This document shows, in pieces, positions 52,651 to 62,685 of a stretch of 64,000 nt of DNA. The stretch is from positions 1 to 64,000 of the forward strand of contig NZ_JAFCLN010000004.1 of assembly GCF_018129385.1 (NCBI RefSeq), in the 5' to 3' direction. This DNA comes from Bradyrhizobium lablabi. Lineage in GTDB: Bacteria; Pseudomonadota; Alphaproteobacteria; Rhizobiales; Xanthobacteraceae. The notes under the pieces were generated by a model that had not been told where the DNA came from, ran no database searches, and saw nothing but the letters and a program-made list of their open reading frames with translations. The stretch's first letter is position 1. Each line of letters starts with the position of its first letter. A program made the translations under genes and the position numbers.

Positions 52651-53928
52651 ATGGCACCACCACGCGACAAATTCGGCAGGCCGATCGTCGTCGTCACCGG
52701 CATGGGCATTGTCACCTCGCTCGGCGCCGGAAAGGCGGACAACTGGGCGAAACTGACCGCGGGCGAATCCGGTATCCGAACCGTGACGCGCTTTCCGATC
52801 GACGGGCTCAAGACGACGATGGCCGGCACGGTCGACTTCGTCACCGTCGAGCCCTCCTCATCGACCGGCCTCACCGAACGCCTCGCCGAGATCGCGACCG
52901 AAGAGGCGCTCGAACAGTCCGGCATCGGCCGCAAGGGCGATTTTCCCGGGCCACTGTTCCTGGCGGTCGCTCCAGTCGAGACCGAATGGCCACAGCGTCT
53001 TGAAGTCGCTCGCGCGATCGGCAAGTCCGATTTCGAAGTTCAGGACATCCTGAAAATCTCCGGCGGCGGAAAGTTCGCGCCCTACCATCACCGCTTCATG
53101 TTCGGCTCGGTCGCCTCGTATCTGGCCGAAACCTTTGGCACCAAGGGCTCGCCGATCTCGTTGTCGACCGCCTGCGCGTCGGGCGCCACCGCGATCCAGC
53201 TCGGCGTCGAAGCGATCCGCCGGGGCGAAGCCGATGCGACGCTTTGCGTCGCCACCGACGGCTCGGTCAACCAGGAAGCGCTGGTGCGTTTCTCACTGCT
53301 GTCGGCGCTGTCGACCCAGAACAATCCGCCGCAGGCCGCCTCAAAGCCGTTCTCGAAGAACCGCGACGGTTTTGTCATGGCCGAAGGCGCCGGCGCGCTG
53401 GTGCTGGAAAGCTATGAGTCCGCCGTTGCGCGTGGCGCCCCGATCCTCGGGGTGGTGGCCGGCTGCGGCGAACTCACCGATTCCTTCCATCGCACCCGAT
53501 CCAGTCCGGACGGCAAGCCGATCATCGGCTGCGTGCGCAAGACGCTGGCCGACGCCGGCCTCGAGCCGGGCCAGATCGACTACATCAACGCCCACGGCAC
53601 CGCGACGCCCGAAAACGACAAGATGGAATTTTTGGGGATCTCTGCGGTGTTCGGCGATCAGGCCCTGAAAATCCCGGTGTCGTCGAACAAGTCGATGGTC
53701 GGCCACACCATCTCGGCGGCCGGCGCGGTCGAAGCGATCTTTTCGCTGCTCACGCTCGAACATCAGCGGATTCCGCCGACCATCAATTACGAAGTGCCCG
53801 ATCCGGCGATCCCGTTCGACGTTGTTCCCAACAAGGCCCGCGATGCCAAGGTTACCGCCGTGATGTCGAATTCGTTCGGATTCGGCGGCCAGAATGCCTC
53901 GCTGGTCCTCACCCGCGAACCGATCTGA
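52651..53928 (+). CDS. beta-ketoacyl-ACP synthase (FabF1XL)
   Basis: 425 aa with a complete Cys-His-His triad: Cys175 (STACASG), His315 (YINAHGTATPEN) and His352 (SMVGHTISAAG). It catalyses malonyl-ACP-dependent condensation to build the very long chain on AcpXL. It lies 23 bp after the cysteine-free homologue. The lipid A acyltransferase gene starts 22 bp later. In Rhizobium/Sinorhizobium clusters I recall a zinc alcohol dehydrogenase gene between these two; it is absent here. Confidence 0.92.
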   Translation: MAPPRDKFGRPIVVVTGMGIVTSLGAGKADNWAKLTAGESGIRTVTRFPIDGLKTTMAGTVDFVTVEPSSSTGLTERLAEIATEEALEQSGIGRKGDFPGPLFLAVAPVETEWPQRLEVARAIGKSDFEVQDILKISGGGKFAPYHHRFMFGSVASYLAETFGTKGSPISLSTACASGATAIQLGVEAIRRGEADATLCVATDGSVNQEALVRFSLLSALSTQNNPPQAASKPFSKNRDGFVMAEGAGALVLESYESAVARGAPILGVVAGCGELTDSFHRTRSSPDGKPIIGCVRKTLADAGLEPGQIDYINAHGTATPENDKMEFLGISAVFGDQALKIPVSSNKSMVGHTISAAGAVEAIFSLLTLEHQRIPPTINYEVPDPAIPFDVVPNKARDAKVTAVMSNSFGFGGQNASLVLTREPI

Positions 53929-53950
53929 CGCCGCTCGCTTCGCCGGACCG

Positions 53951-54886
53951 ATGAACCGCCAGCTCCTTCGCGCCAGGGCGCTCCTTCGCGACGCCGCAAA
54001 GCCGCTCGGCGACGCCGCGGTCGGCGGGCTGACGATTGCGATGCTGCGGACCGCGCGCGCCTTCGATCCCGACAAGACCGCAAAATTCTTCGGCCGCGCC
54101 TCTCGTTTCATCGGCCGCTGGCTGCGCGAAGACCGCATCGGCCGCGAGAATCTGAAGGCCGCCTTCCCTGAGAAATCGCCTGAAGAGATCGAAAAAATCC
54201 TCGACGGCGTCTGGGACAATCTCGGCCGCATCGGCGCCGAGTTCGCCCACCTCGACCACATCTGGGATTACGATCCCGATCAGCCCGACAAGGAAAGCCG
54301 CGTCGAGTTCACGCCGCGGACCAAGGAGCTGTTCGACCAGATCAGGGACGACGGCAAGCCTGCGCTGATCTTCGCCTGCCATCTCGGCAATTGGGAATTG
54401 CCGGCGCTGGCCGCCGTTGCGCATGGACTCGATGCGGCCATCCTGTTCCGCCGGCCGAACAGTGAGGCCGCCGACCGCGCCATCGAGCGTACCCGCGCCA
54501 TCAACATGGGAACGCTGATCCCGGCCGGCCGCGACGCGCCGCTGCGGCTCGCGCAGGCGCTACAGGAGGGCAAGCATGTTGCCATGCTGGTCGATCAATA
54601 CCTGACCAACGGCGTCGAGGTCACCTTCTTCGGCCGCAAGACCACCGCCAATCCGATGCTGGCCCGCCTGCGCCGTCAGGTCGATTGCCCGATCCACGGC
54701 ACCCGCATCATCCGCCTGCCCAACAACCGCTTTCGCGCCGAACTGTCCGAAGAAGTAAAGCCCGTGCTCGACGCCTCAGGCCAGATCGACGTTCAGGGCA
54801 CGATGCAGGCGATCACCAACGTGGTCGAAGGCTGGGTGCGCGAATATCCGGAGCAATGGCTCTGGCTCCACCGTCGCTGGCGGTAG
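53951..54886 (+). CDS. lpxXL: lipid A very-long-chain acyltransferase LpxXL (LpxL/HtrB family)
   Basis: 311 aa from the ATG at 53951. LpxL/HtrB fold with the catalytic HX4E motif HLGNWE (His144, Glu149), PNSEAADRAIERTRAINMG, and the terminal YPEQWLWLHRRWR, typical of the family. Position after acpXL-fabZ-fabF2-fabF1 identifies it as the transferase that moves the C26-C30 acyl group from AcpXL to lipid A at the inner membrane. Ends 3 bp before the convergent potF-like gene. Confidence 0.92.
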   Translation: MNRQLLRARALLRDAAKPLGDAAVGGLTIAMLRTARAFDPDKTAKFFGRASRFIGRWLREDRIGRENLKAAFPEKSPEEIEKILDGVWDNLGRIGAEFAHLDHIWDYDPDQPDKESRVEFTPRTKELFDQIRDDGKPALIFACHLGNWELPALAAVAHGLDAAILFRRPNSEAADRAIERTRAINMGTLIPAGRDAPLRLAQALQEGKHVAMLVDQYLTNGVEVTFFGRKTTANPMLARLRRQVDCPIHGTRIIRLPNNRFRAELSEEVKPVLDASGQIDVQGTMQAITNVVEGWVREYPEQWLWLHRRWR

Positions 54887-54889
54887 GCG

Positions 54890-56002
54890 TCACCTGCCCG
54901 TTTTCACCTTGGTCCAGAGCCGGTTGATGATCCGCTGGGTGGCCGGATCATGCGCCTTGATGACGAACAGCTTCTGAAGCGTCGCCTCGTCCGGATAGAT
55001 ATTCCTGTCGTCGAGGATATTCGCGTCGATCAGCTTCTGGCTGGCCAGATTGCCGTTGGCGTAGGACAAGAAGTTGGAATTTTTTGCCGCAACTTCCGGC
55101 CGGTAGAGATAGTTGATCAGCTCATAGGCTTCGGCGACGTTCTTCGCGTCGGCGGGGATCGCCAGATTGTCAAAAAACATCTGCGCGCCCTCTTTCGGGA
55201 TCGTGTAGCCAATCTCGACGCTAGTCTTGGCTTCCGCCGCGCGGCTGCGCGCCTGCATCACGTCGCCGGACCAGCCGACCACGAAGCAGATTTCGCCGGA
55301 GGCCAGCGCGCCCAGATATTCGGACGAATGAAACTTGCGAACGCTCGATCTGACCTTGCTGACGAGATCAGCGGCCTTTTCGAGATCGGCCTGCTTGGTG
55401 GAGTTCGGGTCGATGCCGAGATAGCTCATGGCTGCCGGCAGGATGTCGTCAGGCGAATCCAGCATATGGACGCCGCAATCCCTGAATTTGGCGAGGTTCT
55501 CCGGCTTGAAGACCATGTCCCAGCTATCGATCTTCGCGCCGGGCCCGAGGATTTTCTCCGCCGTCTTCACGTTGTAGCCGATTCCGGTGGTGCCCCACAT
55601 ATAGTTGGCGCCGTAATTGTTGCCGGGGTCGTAAGCGGCGAGCTGCTTGGTCACGAACGGCCACACGTTCGCAAGGTTCGGCAGCTTCGACTTGTCGAGC
55701 GGCAGGAACACCTTGGCCATGATCTGGCGTTGCAGGAAGTAGCCGGTGGGAACGACGACGTCGTAACCGGACTTGCCGGCGAGCAGGCGCGTCTCCAGCG
55801 TCTCGTTGGCGTCAAAGGTGTCGTAGACCACCTTGATGCCGGTCTCCTTGGTGAAGTCCTCGAGGACTCCCGGCGCCATGTAGTTCGACCAGTTGTAGAA
55901 ATGGACCACGCGCTCCTGCGCGCCCGCCGGCGTCGCGAGGGACAAAATCGCCGCGACCGCGACGGCCGTCAGGATACGAGCAAACGCGCGATCATTTCCC
56001 AT
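54890..56002 (-). CDS. polyamine ABC transporter substrate-binding protein (PotD/PotF-like)
   Basis: 370 aa from the ATG at 56002 (AGAGGTAG 6 bp upstream). Signal peptide (ILTAVAVAAILSLATPAGAQ) then the PotF-type start VVHFYNWSNYMAPGVLEDFT, YDVVVPTGYFLQRQI and YMWGTTGIGYN. It should bind putrescine or a related polyamine in the periplasm. No potG/H/I genes are nearby. It is the last of a run of minus-strand genes (rhodanese, aminotransferase, this). Confidence 0.9.
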   Translation of the reverse strand: MGNDRAFARILTAVAVAAILSLATPAGAQERVVHFYNWSNYMAPGVLEDFTKETGIKVVYDTFDANETLETRLLAGKSGYDVVVPTGYFLQRQIMAKVFLPLDKSKLPNLANVWPFVTKQLAAYDPGNNYGANYMWGTTGIGYNVKTAEKILGPGAKIDSWDMVFKPENLAKFRDCGVHMLDSPDDILPAAMSYLGIDPNSTKQADLEKAADLVSKVRSSVRKFHSSEYLGALASGEICFVVGWSGDVMQARSRAAEAKTSVEIGYTIPKEGAQMFFDNLAIPADAKNVAEAYELINYLYRPEVAAKNSNFLSYANGNLASQKLIDANILDDRNIYPDEATLQKLFVIKAHDPATQRIINRLWTKVKTGR

Positions 56003-56013
56003 CAAGCTACCTC

Positions 56014-57177
56014 TTACCGGCGGTGGATCGCGTCCGACAACCGCTCCAGCGCCGTATCCAGCGTCGCATCCCTCTTGGAAAAACAGAAGCGAACGACGGA
56101 CGTTACGGCATCTTTTTCATAAAACGCTGACACCGGGATGGCCGCCACCTTGTAGTCGCTGACGATGCGCCAGCAGAATGCCTGATCCGTCTCGTTCAGG
56201 CCGAGCGGCGACAGGTCGACGGTGAGAAAATACGTGCCTTGCGACTTCAGCACGGGAAAACCGAGGCTCTCCAGCCCCTTGGTCAGACGATCGCGGCTGC
56301 GCGCCAGCTCCGTGCGCATATCGTAAAAATACTCGGCTGGCTTGTTGAGGCCATAAGCCACCGCCGCCTGCAAATTGGGAGCCGTCGTGAAGGTGAGGAA
56401 TTGATGTACCTTGGCTGCCACCCGCAGCAGCGGCGGCGCCGCGCAGACAAACCCGATCTTCCATCCCGTCAGGGAAAAAATCTTTCCGGCGCTGCCAACC
56501 TTGATGGTGCGGTCGCGCATGCCGGGAATGGTGATCAGCGGGATATGCTCGCGGCCGTCGAAGATGACGTGTTCCCAGACCTCGTCGCAGATCGCGACAC
56601 TGTCAAACTCCTGGCAGAACCGCGCCAGCAGTTCGAGGTCTTCGCGCGGATAGACCACGGCCGCCGGGTTGAGCGGATTGTTGAACAGCACCGCCTTGGT
56701 CTTGTGGTTGAAGGCGCTGCGCAGCATCTCCTCGTTCAGCCGCCAGTCCGGCGGTTCGAGACGCAACAGGCGCGGGATGCCGCCGGCCTGACGGATGATC
56801 GGCAAATAGGAATCGTAGACCGGCTGGAACACGATGACTTCATCGCCCGGCTCGACCACGGCGAGGATCGCTGCCGTGAGCGCCTCCGTGCCGCCCGAGG
56901 TCACCATCACCTCCGTCATCGGATCGAGGTTCAATCCGTGCCAGCGGCCGTAATGCGCCGCGATCGCCTGGCGCAATTCCGGAATCCCCATCATCGACGG
57001 ATACTGGTTGTAGCCGTTGAGCGAGGCGTCGGCCGCCGCTTTCCGGATGTCTTCAGGGCCGGGATCGTCGGGAAAGCCCTGGCCGAGATTGATGGCGTTG
57101 TTGTCGCGCGCAGCCTGCGACATCGCCTCGAAGATGGTGACGGGAAGGTCCGCGAAGACCTTGTTCATGGAGGTCAT
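56014..57177 (-). CDS. PLP-dependent aminotransferase, class I/II (methionine/kynurenine aminotransferase-like)
   Basis: 387 aa. Fold type I: INLGQGFPDDPGPEDIRKAA, VTSGGTEALTAAILA (PLP phosphate), NNPLNPAAVVY, CDEVWEHVIFDG, and the Schiff-base lysine in SAGKIFSLTGWK. The GQGFPD start and FTTAPNLQAAVAYGL point to the YbdL/kynurenine aminotransferase group rather than aspartate aminotransferase. Starts at ATG 57177 or 57168. It follows the rhodanese gene by 7 bp and is followed 11 bp later by the potF-like gene. Confidence 0.9.
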   Translation of the reverse strand: MTSMNKVFADLPVTIFEAMSQAARDNNAINLGQGFPDDPGPEDIRKAAADASLNGYNQYPSMMGIPELRQAIAAHYGRWHGLNLDPMTEVMVTSGGTEALTAAILAVVEPGDEVIVFQPVYDSYLPIIRQAGGIPRLLRLEPPDWRLNEEMLRSAFNHKTKAVLFNNPLNPAAVVYPREDLELLARFCQEFDSVAICDEVWEHVIFDGREHIPLITIPGMRDRTIKVGSAGKIFSLTGWKIGFVCAAPPLLRVAAKVHQFLTFTTAPNLQAAVAYGLNKPAEYFYDMRTELARSRDRLTKGLESLGFPVLKSQGTYFLTVDLSPLGLNETDQAFCWRIVSDYKVAAIPVSAFYEKDAVTSVVRFCFSKRDATLDTALERLSDAIHRR

Positions 57178-57184
57178 GGAAGAA

Positions 57185-57514
57185 TCAGCCGCCCGTCTTG
57201 GTCGGCAGGCCTGCCGCCTTCCACCCGATGATGCCGCCGGCGAGATGCTTGTCGAAAGGCAGGCCTGCCGCCTGCGCCGCCAGCGAAGCCGTCACCGAAC
57301 GTTTTCCCGAGCGGCAGGCGAACACGACCTCCTTGCCCTGCGGATCGGGAAGCGAGGCCGGGTCGAAGGTCGAAAGAGGCGCGATCACGCCGGAGGGATA
57401 GGCTTCCACCACGACCTCGTTCGGCTCGCGCACGTCGACGAGGAGATAGCGCCCCTCGTCAATCCCCGTCGACACCTCCTGCGGTGTCAAATCCTGCACC
57501 TGATGATCCGTCAC
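57185..57514 (-). CDS. rhodanese-like domain protein
   Basis: 109 aa from GTG 57514, fixed by GGAGG 6 bp upstream; the longer frame to 57703 would overlap the end of kup. Single rhodanese domain: YLLVDVREPNEV, and the active-site loop FACRSGKRS with Cys67, then GGIIGWKAAGLP. It could transfer sulfane sulfur. Closely linked to the aminotransferase gene, which suggests a link to sulfur-containing amino acid metabolism, but this is inference. Confidence 0.9.
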   Translation of the reverse strand: MTDHQVQDLTPQEVSTGIDEGRYLLVDVREPNEVVVEAYPSGVIAPLSTFDPASLPDPQGKEVVFACRSGKRSVTASLAAQAAGLPFDKHLAGGIIGWKAAGLPTKTGG

Positions 57515-57540
57515 GCCAATCCTCCAGCGATTTCTGAAAA

Positions 57541-57559
57541 GGCGCTCCGAAGGGGCGCC
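57541..57559 (-). terminator. hairpin with T-run after kup
   Basis: On the minus strand ggcgccccttcggagcgcc can form a 5-bp GC stem plus two inner pairs around a TTC loop, with one mismatch, and is directly followed by TTTT. It lies 77 bp after the kup stop and 27 bp before the rhodanese start, so it can end kup transcripts or attenuate read-through. Confidence 0.5.
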
Positions 57560-57635
57560 CGGCCCGTTGGCGCCAACCTCGCCCCTTGCGGAGGGAAAAT
57601 CAAGCACCGCAAAGGGCTTAAAGCACGTCCTGAAT

Positions 57636-59540
57636 CTAGATCGTAACCTGCGTTCCGACTTCCACCACCCGCCCGGTGGGAATCTGGAAATAGTCGGTGG
57701 CATCGTTGGCCGACCGGCTCATCGCGATGAACAGATGATCCTGCCATTGCGGCATGCCCGACTGCGCCGAAGGTTTGAGTGAGCGGCGCGACACGAAGAA
57801 CGACGTCGCCATGATGTCGAACTGCCAGCCGTGCTTCCGCGCGATCACCAGCGCCTTCGGCACATTGGGCGATTCCATGAAACCGAAGCGTAGCCGCACC
57901 GTCGAGAACTTGTCGCTGATGGTTTCCATCTTGACCCGTTCGGCCAGATCCACGCGCGGCGTCTCGGCGGTCTCGATGGTAAGGATGACGTTCTGCTCGT
58001 GCAGCACCTTGTTGTGTTTGAGATTGTGCAACAGCGCGGTCGGCACGAACGAGGGATCGCTGGTGAGGAAAACCGCGGTGCCCTTGACGATGTGTGGCGG
58101 CCGCTTTTCCAGACTCTTGATCAGATCGGCGAGCGGCACCTCGATGCGGCGGGTCTTGGCAACCAGGATCGCGGCCCCTCGCCGCCAGGTCCAGATCATC
58201 GCCACCATCAGGAGACCGAACAGCAGCGGCACCCAGGCGCCCTCGAGCAGCTTCAGGAGATTGGCGGCAAAGAAAGTCATGTCGATGACCACGAAGGGCA
58301 CGATCAGCGCTGCCGCAGTGGCCGCCTTCCAGTTCCACAGTTTCCAAACGACCACAAAGCCCATGATACCGTCGGCGACCATGGTGGTGGAAACGGCGAT
58401 ACCGTACGCCGACGCAAGGCCGCTGGAAGTGCGGAACATCAGCACCAGCAGGATCACGCCGATCAACAGCAGCCGGTTGACGCGCGGCAGATAGATTTGC
58501 CCGGCATGGGTTTCAGAGGTGTAGCGGACCTCGAAACGCGGCAACAGACCGAGCTGCACGGCCTGCCGGACCAATGAAAACGCACCCGTTATCACCGCCT
58601 GACTCGCGATAACAGTCGCGGCCGTCGCGAGCACGACCAGCGGCAGCAGTAGCACCTCGGGTGCCATCCGATAGAACGAGTTTTCGATCGCCGCCGGATG
58701 AGCCAGCACCAAGGCGCCCTGCCCGAAATAGTTAATCAGCAGGCAGGGCAGCACGAAACAGATCCACGCGTTCTGGATTGGCTTGCGGCCGAAATGGCCG
58801 AGATCGGCATACAGCGCCTCGCCGCCGGTTACGGCAAGGAACACGGCGCCGAGCGTCACCAGGCCAATTGTGCCGTGCGTGAGCAGAAACTGGACGCCGT
58901 AATACGGATTGATCGCCGCCAGAACCGACGGATCGTCGCCGATGTGGATAAGGCCAAGCACCGCCAGGACCACGAACCAAACCACCATGACCGGCCCGAA
59001 CGCGGAAGCAACCCGCGCCGTGCCGCTGCTCTGCACCGAGAACAGTCCGACAAGGATGACGACCGTCACCGGCACGACATAGTGTTCGAGAGCGGGCGCA
59101 GCGACCTTCAGGCCCTCCACCGCCGACAACACTGAGATCGCCGGCGTGATCATGGAGTCGCCGATAAACATCGAGGCACCGACGACGCCGAGCGCCGTCA
59201 ACACCAGGCTGCGGCGGCCGAGCGCACGCTGGCCGAGCGCCATCAGCGAGAGCGTACCGCCTTCGCCGTTATTGTCGGCGCGCAGCAGCAAGAGCACGTA
59301 TTTGGCGGTCACGACCGTAAACAGCGCCCACAGGATCAGCGAGAGCACGCCGAGCACGGCGGCGCGCGTCGCCGGTTGGCCATGGCCGACGGCGCCGCCC
59401 ACCGCTTCGCGGAACGCGTACAGCGGAGAAGTGCCGATATCGCCGAACACGACACCGATGCTTCCGAGCATCAGAGCCCAAAGGCCCGTCGCCGGAGCCG
59501 ACCCTTCCTGGGGTTCGGTTGATGTGACGCTCGCAGTCAT
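57636..59540 (-). CDS. kup: Kup/HAK/KT family potassium uptake protein
   Basis: 634 aa, the Kup length. Twelve membrane helices begin with [21 protein letters not shown], the family signature; [20 protein letters not shown] and [14 protein letters not shown] also match. The soluble C-terminal domain (about 470-634) ends [23 protein letters not shown]. It imports potassium with protons at the inner membrane. The gene is monocistronic as far as can be seen. Confidence 0.95.
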   Translation of the reverse strand: MTASVTSTEPQEGSAPATGLWALMLGSIGVVFGDIGTSPLYAFREAVGGAVGHGQPATRAAVLGVLSLILWALFTVVTAKYVLLLLRADNNGEGGTLSLMALGQRALGRRSLVLTALGVVGASMFIGDSMITPAISVLSAVEGLKVAAPALEHYVVPVTVVILVGLFSVQSSGTARVASAFGPVMVVWFVVLAVLGLIHIGDDPSVLAAINPYYGVQFLLTHGTIGLVTLGAVFLAVTGGEALYADLGHFGRKPIQNAWICFVLPCLLINYFGQGALVLAHPAAIENSFYRMAPEVLLLPLVVLATAATVIASQAVITGAFSLVRQAVQLGLLPRFEVRYTSETHAGQIYLPRVNRLLLIGVILLVLMFRTSSGLASAYGIAVSTTMVADGIMGFVVVWKLWNWKAATAAALIVPFVVIDMTFFAANLLKLLEGAWVPLLFGLLMVAMIWTWRRGAAILVAKTRRIEVPLADLIKSLEKRPPHIVKGTAVFLTSDPSFVPTALLHNLKHNKVLHEQNVILTIETAETPRVDLAERVKMETISDKFSTVRLRFGFMESPNVPKALVIARKHGWQFDIMATSFFVSRRSLKPSAQSGMPQWQDHLFIAMSRSANDATDYFQIPTGRVVEVGTQVTI

Positions 59541-59699
59541 GACGCTTGGAAAACGCCCTATCTGATACTTTTGATCCGCCGCCCATTGGCCGGCCGACGC
59601 ACTGAGAGCCCGTCAACGGAACGACCATAGCACGCGCTCAGGGCGTGCGTCATAGCAACTCCGTCGCGCCATGCAACAGGTATTATAGTATTCAGAAGA

Positions 59700-60527
59700 C
59701 TAAGGTCGCAGATCCGGCGGCACCGGCGGATCTTCGCGCATCAAGGTGATGGTCACGCGACGGTTGGCCGGTAGCGACGGATCGTCGGGAAACAGCGGCT
59801 GGCTGTCGGCCTTGCCGGAGACGGCGAAGATATGGGATGGCGGCAGCCCCTCGCGCTCGAGAATCTGGCGCACCGCGTTGGCGCGATCGGCGGAAAGATC
59901 GAACGCGCCATAGTCGCTGCGCGAGGGCACGAAACCTGCGGCGGTATGGCCGACGATCGACAGCCGCAGCGGCGTCGCCTTCAAGGGCGCGGCAAGCTTC
60001 TGAATCAGGCGGCGCGTGCGGTCGTAAGGCACTTTGGAGCCGTCCGGGAACATCGAGCGGCCGTCCTGGTCGACGATCTCCAGGTTAAGGCCCAGGTTGG
60101 TCTCCTCGAACATGATGTGCTTGGACATCTCGGTCAGTTCCGGCATGTCCTGAAGCGCCTGGCGCAACGACGCCGAGGCGAGCGCGAATTCGCGGTCGAT
60201 CTTCAGCTTTGCGCCCATCACACGGCTGCGTTGCTTCTCGTCCGGGGTCGGCGTGTTGGAAGCCTCCTCGGGCGGAATATGCGCGGTGTTCTTCAGCTTC
60301 GGGCGTGTCGGCAGGCCGTCCGACTCGATCACGCCGGAATAGCGCGCTTCGGTCTGCACGCCGAACGCTTCGCGCATCGAGCCCGCCACGATCTTCAGCT
60401 TTTGCTGGTCCTGGTTGGAGAACGCGACCAGCATCACGAAGAACGCCAGTAGCAGGGCCATCAGGTCGGCAAAGGTCACGAACCAGCCGTGACCGCCATG
60501 ACCCTCTTCACGTTTCTTCTTGGCCAT
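59700..60527 (-). CDS. motB: flagellar motor protein MotB
   Basis: 275 aa. A single N-terminal membrane helix with the proton-accepting Asp21 in FADLMALLLAFFVML follows a basic tail (MAKKKREE). A plug/linker region (about 55-135) and a C-terminal OmpA-like peptidoglycan-binding domain (about 140-265: SIVGHTAAG, DLSADRANAVRQIL, NRRVTITLM) follow. It anchors the stator to peptidoglycan. It lies 32 bp after motA. Confidence 0.93.
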   Translation of the reverse strand: MAKKKREEGHGGHGWFVTFADLMALLLAFFVMLVAFSNQDQQKLKIVAGSMREAFGVQTEARYSGVIESDGLPTRPKLKNTAHIPPEEASNTPTPDEKQRSRVMGAKLKIDREFALASASLRQALQDMPELTEMSKHIMFEETNLGLNLEIVDQDGRSMFPDGSKVPYDRTRRLIQKLAAPLKATPLRLSIVGHTAAGFVPSRSDYGAFDLSADRANAVRQILEREGLPPSHIFAVSGKADSQPLFPDDPSLPANRRVTITLMREDPPVPPDLRP

Positions 60528-60559
60528 ATTCTATGTCCGCGCTTGCTATCCGGCGGCGA

Positions 60560-61333
60560 TCATGCCGGCACCGGCTCGCCTTCCTCGTGGCGGTGCTTCT
60601 CGGGCAGATACGCCAGCAGCATTTCCCGCACCAATGCCGGGCTCTTGGAGTCGCGGATCATCAGGATGCCGTCGATGATGAGGGTTCGATTGGTCTCTTC
60701 GTCGATCAGCTTGCCGTGCAGCTTGTCGGCGATCGGCAGACAGATCAGGTTGGCCACCACGGCGCCGTAAAGCGTCGCGAGCAGCGCGACCGCCATGAAC
60801 GGGCCGAGCTTTGACGGGTCCTGCATGTTGGAGAACATCTGCACCATGCCGAGCAGCGTTCCGATCATGCCGAACGCCGGCGCGCAGTCGCCGATCGCAC
60901 GATAGATCTTCGAACCCTCGTTGAGGTGAAGCAGGAAATTGTCGCGGTCGCGTTCCATGTTGTCGCGGATGAATTCGAGATCGTAGCCGTCGGCGACGTA
61001 GCGGATACCCTTGGCGAGGAAAGGTTCGTCGGTCTCGACCTTTTCAAGTCCGACTGGACCCTGCTTGCGGGCGATCTCGGCGATACGGGCGAGCTCATCC
61101 ACGAGGTCGCGGGCGGAAAGGCTGCTCAGCGTGAACGCGAATTTGGCGCCCAGCGGCAGGCCGTGCAGCATCGCCGACAGGGGAAAGCGGATGAAGGTCG
61201 CGGCGAACGAGCCGCCGAAGATGACGATGACGGCATGGATATCGTAGAACATACGAAAGTCGCCACCCATCAGGATCAGCGACGACACAACAACGGCGCC
61301 CCCGAACAGGCCGAGCAGTGTTGCGATATCCAT
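60560..61333 (-). CDS. motA: flagellar motor protein MotA (PomA-type)
   Basis: 257 aa from the ATG at 61333. Four membrane helices; the family's GMIGTLLGMVQMFSNMQDP and LLATLYGAVVANLICLPIADKL are clear, as is the charged cytoplasmic loop (DNMERDRDNFLLHL). The length and text are of the short PomA/MotA class rather than the 290-aa enterobacterial MotA. With MotB it forms the ion-driven stator. Flagellar structural genes are not in this window. Confidence 0.92.
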   Translation of the reverse strand: MDIATLLGLFGGAVVVSSLILMGGDFRMFYDIHAVIVIFGGSFAATFIRFPLSAMLHGLPLGAKFAFTLSSLSARDLVDELARIAEIARKQGPVGLEKVETDEPFLAKGIRYVADGYDLEFIRDNMERDRDNFLLHLNEGSKIYRAIGDCAPAFGMIGTLLGMVQMFSNMQDPSKLGPFMAVALLATLYGAVVANLICLPIADKLHGKLIDEETNRTLIIDGILMIRDSKSPALVREMLLAYLPEKHRHEEGEPVPA

Positions 61334-61549
61334 GGCGAACTCCACGCGTACGCTTACCAGCCGCCTGTCCTGGACGGCGCGCGGACCCATTCTGGCCGCG
61401 TGGAACGAACCCTACGGCCGTGCCATTAAAGACGCGTAAAGGTTAAGCAGTTTTGCGCCCGCATAATGCCGGAGTTTTGGCGGCGCAAGCGCGCATCGCA
61501 ACGCTTTGCTAACCATACGGATGGCTGCTCGCGCCGACAGGCACGAAGC

Positions 61550-62542
61550 TCACTCCGGCTTGATTCCGGCGGCCTTCATGATCGGCAGCAGCCGCTTCTC
61601 CTCGGCATCGCGGAATGCCTTGGCCTCCTCCGGAGAAGTCGGCCAGACCGACGCGCCGAGGTCGCCATATCGCTGTTTTACAATGGGTTCGGCGAGCGCC
61701 TTTAGCGTCAGCGCATTCATCTGTGCCACCAGATCAGGCTTGACGTTCGCGGGAGCGATCATCGTGGTCCAGGACGTCATTGAATATCCCGGCAATACCT
61801 CCGCCATCGCCGGCACATCAGGGAGTTCGGGAATGCGCTTGGTGGCGGTGACGGCAACCGCCTTGATCTGCCCGGCGCGCACGCTCGGCAACGAGCCCGG
61901 CAGATTGTCGAACAGCATGTCGACACGGCCGCCGAGCAGGTCGGTCAGCGCGGGACCGGCACCCTTGTAGGGAATGTGGGTCACCTCGACGCCGGCCATG
62001 CTGTTCATCATCTCGCCGGACAGATGCAGCGTCGTGCCGAAGCCGGCCGACGCATAGGTGTATTTGCGGGGTTCCTTCTTGAAGGCCGCGAGCAATTCCC
62101 GGATGTCCGACGAGAACAGGTCCTTCCTCACGCAGAGAATGTTCGGCAGCTGCCACATGCCGCCGATGACGGTGAAATCCTTGACGGGATCATAGGGAAG
62201 CTTGGCATAGGTGCCGAGCGCGAGCACGTTGCTGGCGATGCCGCCGAGACCGACCGTGTATCCATCCGGCGTCGATTTTGCGACGGTATCGGCACCGATC
62301 GTGCCGCCTGCCCCGCCCTTGTTCTCGACCACGAATGACTGCCCGGAGAGGTCGCTCATCTTCTGGCACAGGATGCGCGACAGCGTGTCGGTGGCGCCGC
62401 CGGCCGGAAAGCCGTTGATGTAACGCACCTGGCGCGTCGGCCACGCTTCCTGCGCCGTGCCTGCGCGAGGCACGAGCATTGGCGCGGCGATTGACCCGCC
62501 AAGCACTTTCAGCACGGAACGACGGTTCACACGCGACGGCAT
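61550..62542 (-). CDS. Bug-family (TctC-like) tripartite tricarboxylate transporter substrate-binding protein
   Basis: 330 aa. A twin-arginine-type signal (NRRSVLKVLGGSIAAPML) leads into the Bug fold: WPTRQVRYINGFPAGGATDTL, FVVENKGGAGGTIGADTVAKS, PDGYTVGLGG, and VTHIPYKGAGPALTDLLGGRVDMLFDN. Such proteins bind carboxylates or aromatic acids in the periplasm and are usually numerous and unlinked to their membrane partners, as here. Ligand unknown. Confidence 0.92.
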   Translation of the reverse strand: MPSRVNRRSVLKVLGGSIAAPMLVPRAGTAQEAWPTRQVRYINGFPAGGATDTLSRILCQKMSDLSGQSFVVENKGGAGGTIGADTVAKSTPDGYTVGLGGIASNVLALGTYAKLPYDPVKDFTVIGGMWQLPNILCVRKDLFSSDIRELLAAFKKEPRKYTYASAGFGTTLHLSGEMMNSMAGVEVTHIPYKGAGPALTDLLGGRVDMLFDNLPGSLPSVRAGQIKAVAVTATKRIPELPDVPAMAEVLPGYSMTSWTTMIAPANVKPDLVAQMNALTLKALAEPIVKQRYGDLGASVWPTSPEEAKAFRDAEEKRLLPIMKAAGIKPE

Positions 62543-62685
62543 GACTTCCCTCCCCGATCGGCTGCTGGTGTCGGCGGCCGGTCATACCGCCGCTCTTTTT
62601 TTCGATTGAAGCAGCCAACCCGGTCCGCGGTCAACGGTCGGATGATGAAATGATCAGCGTGCGATGCGGCATCGACGCGGCTTCC

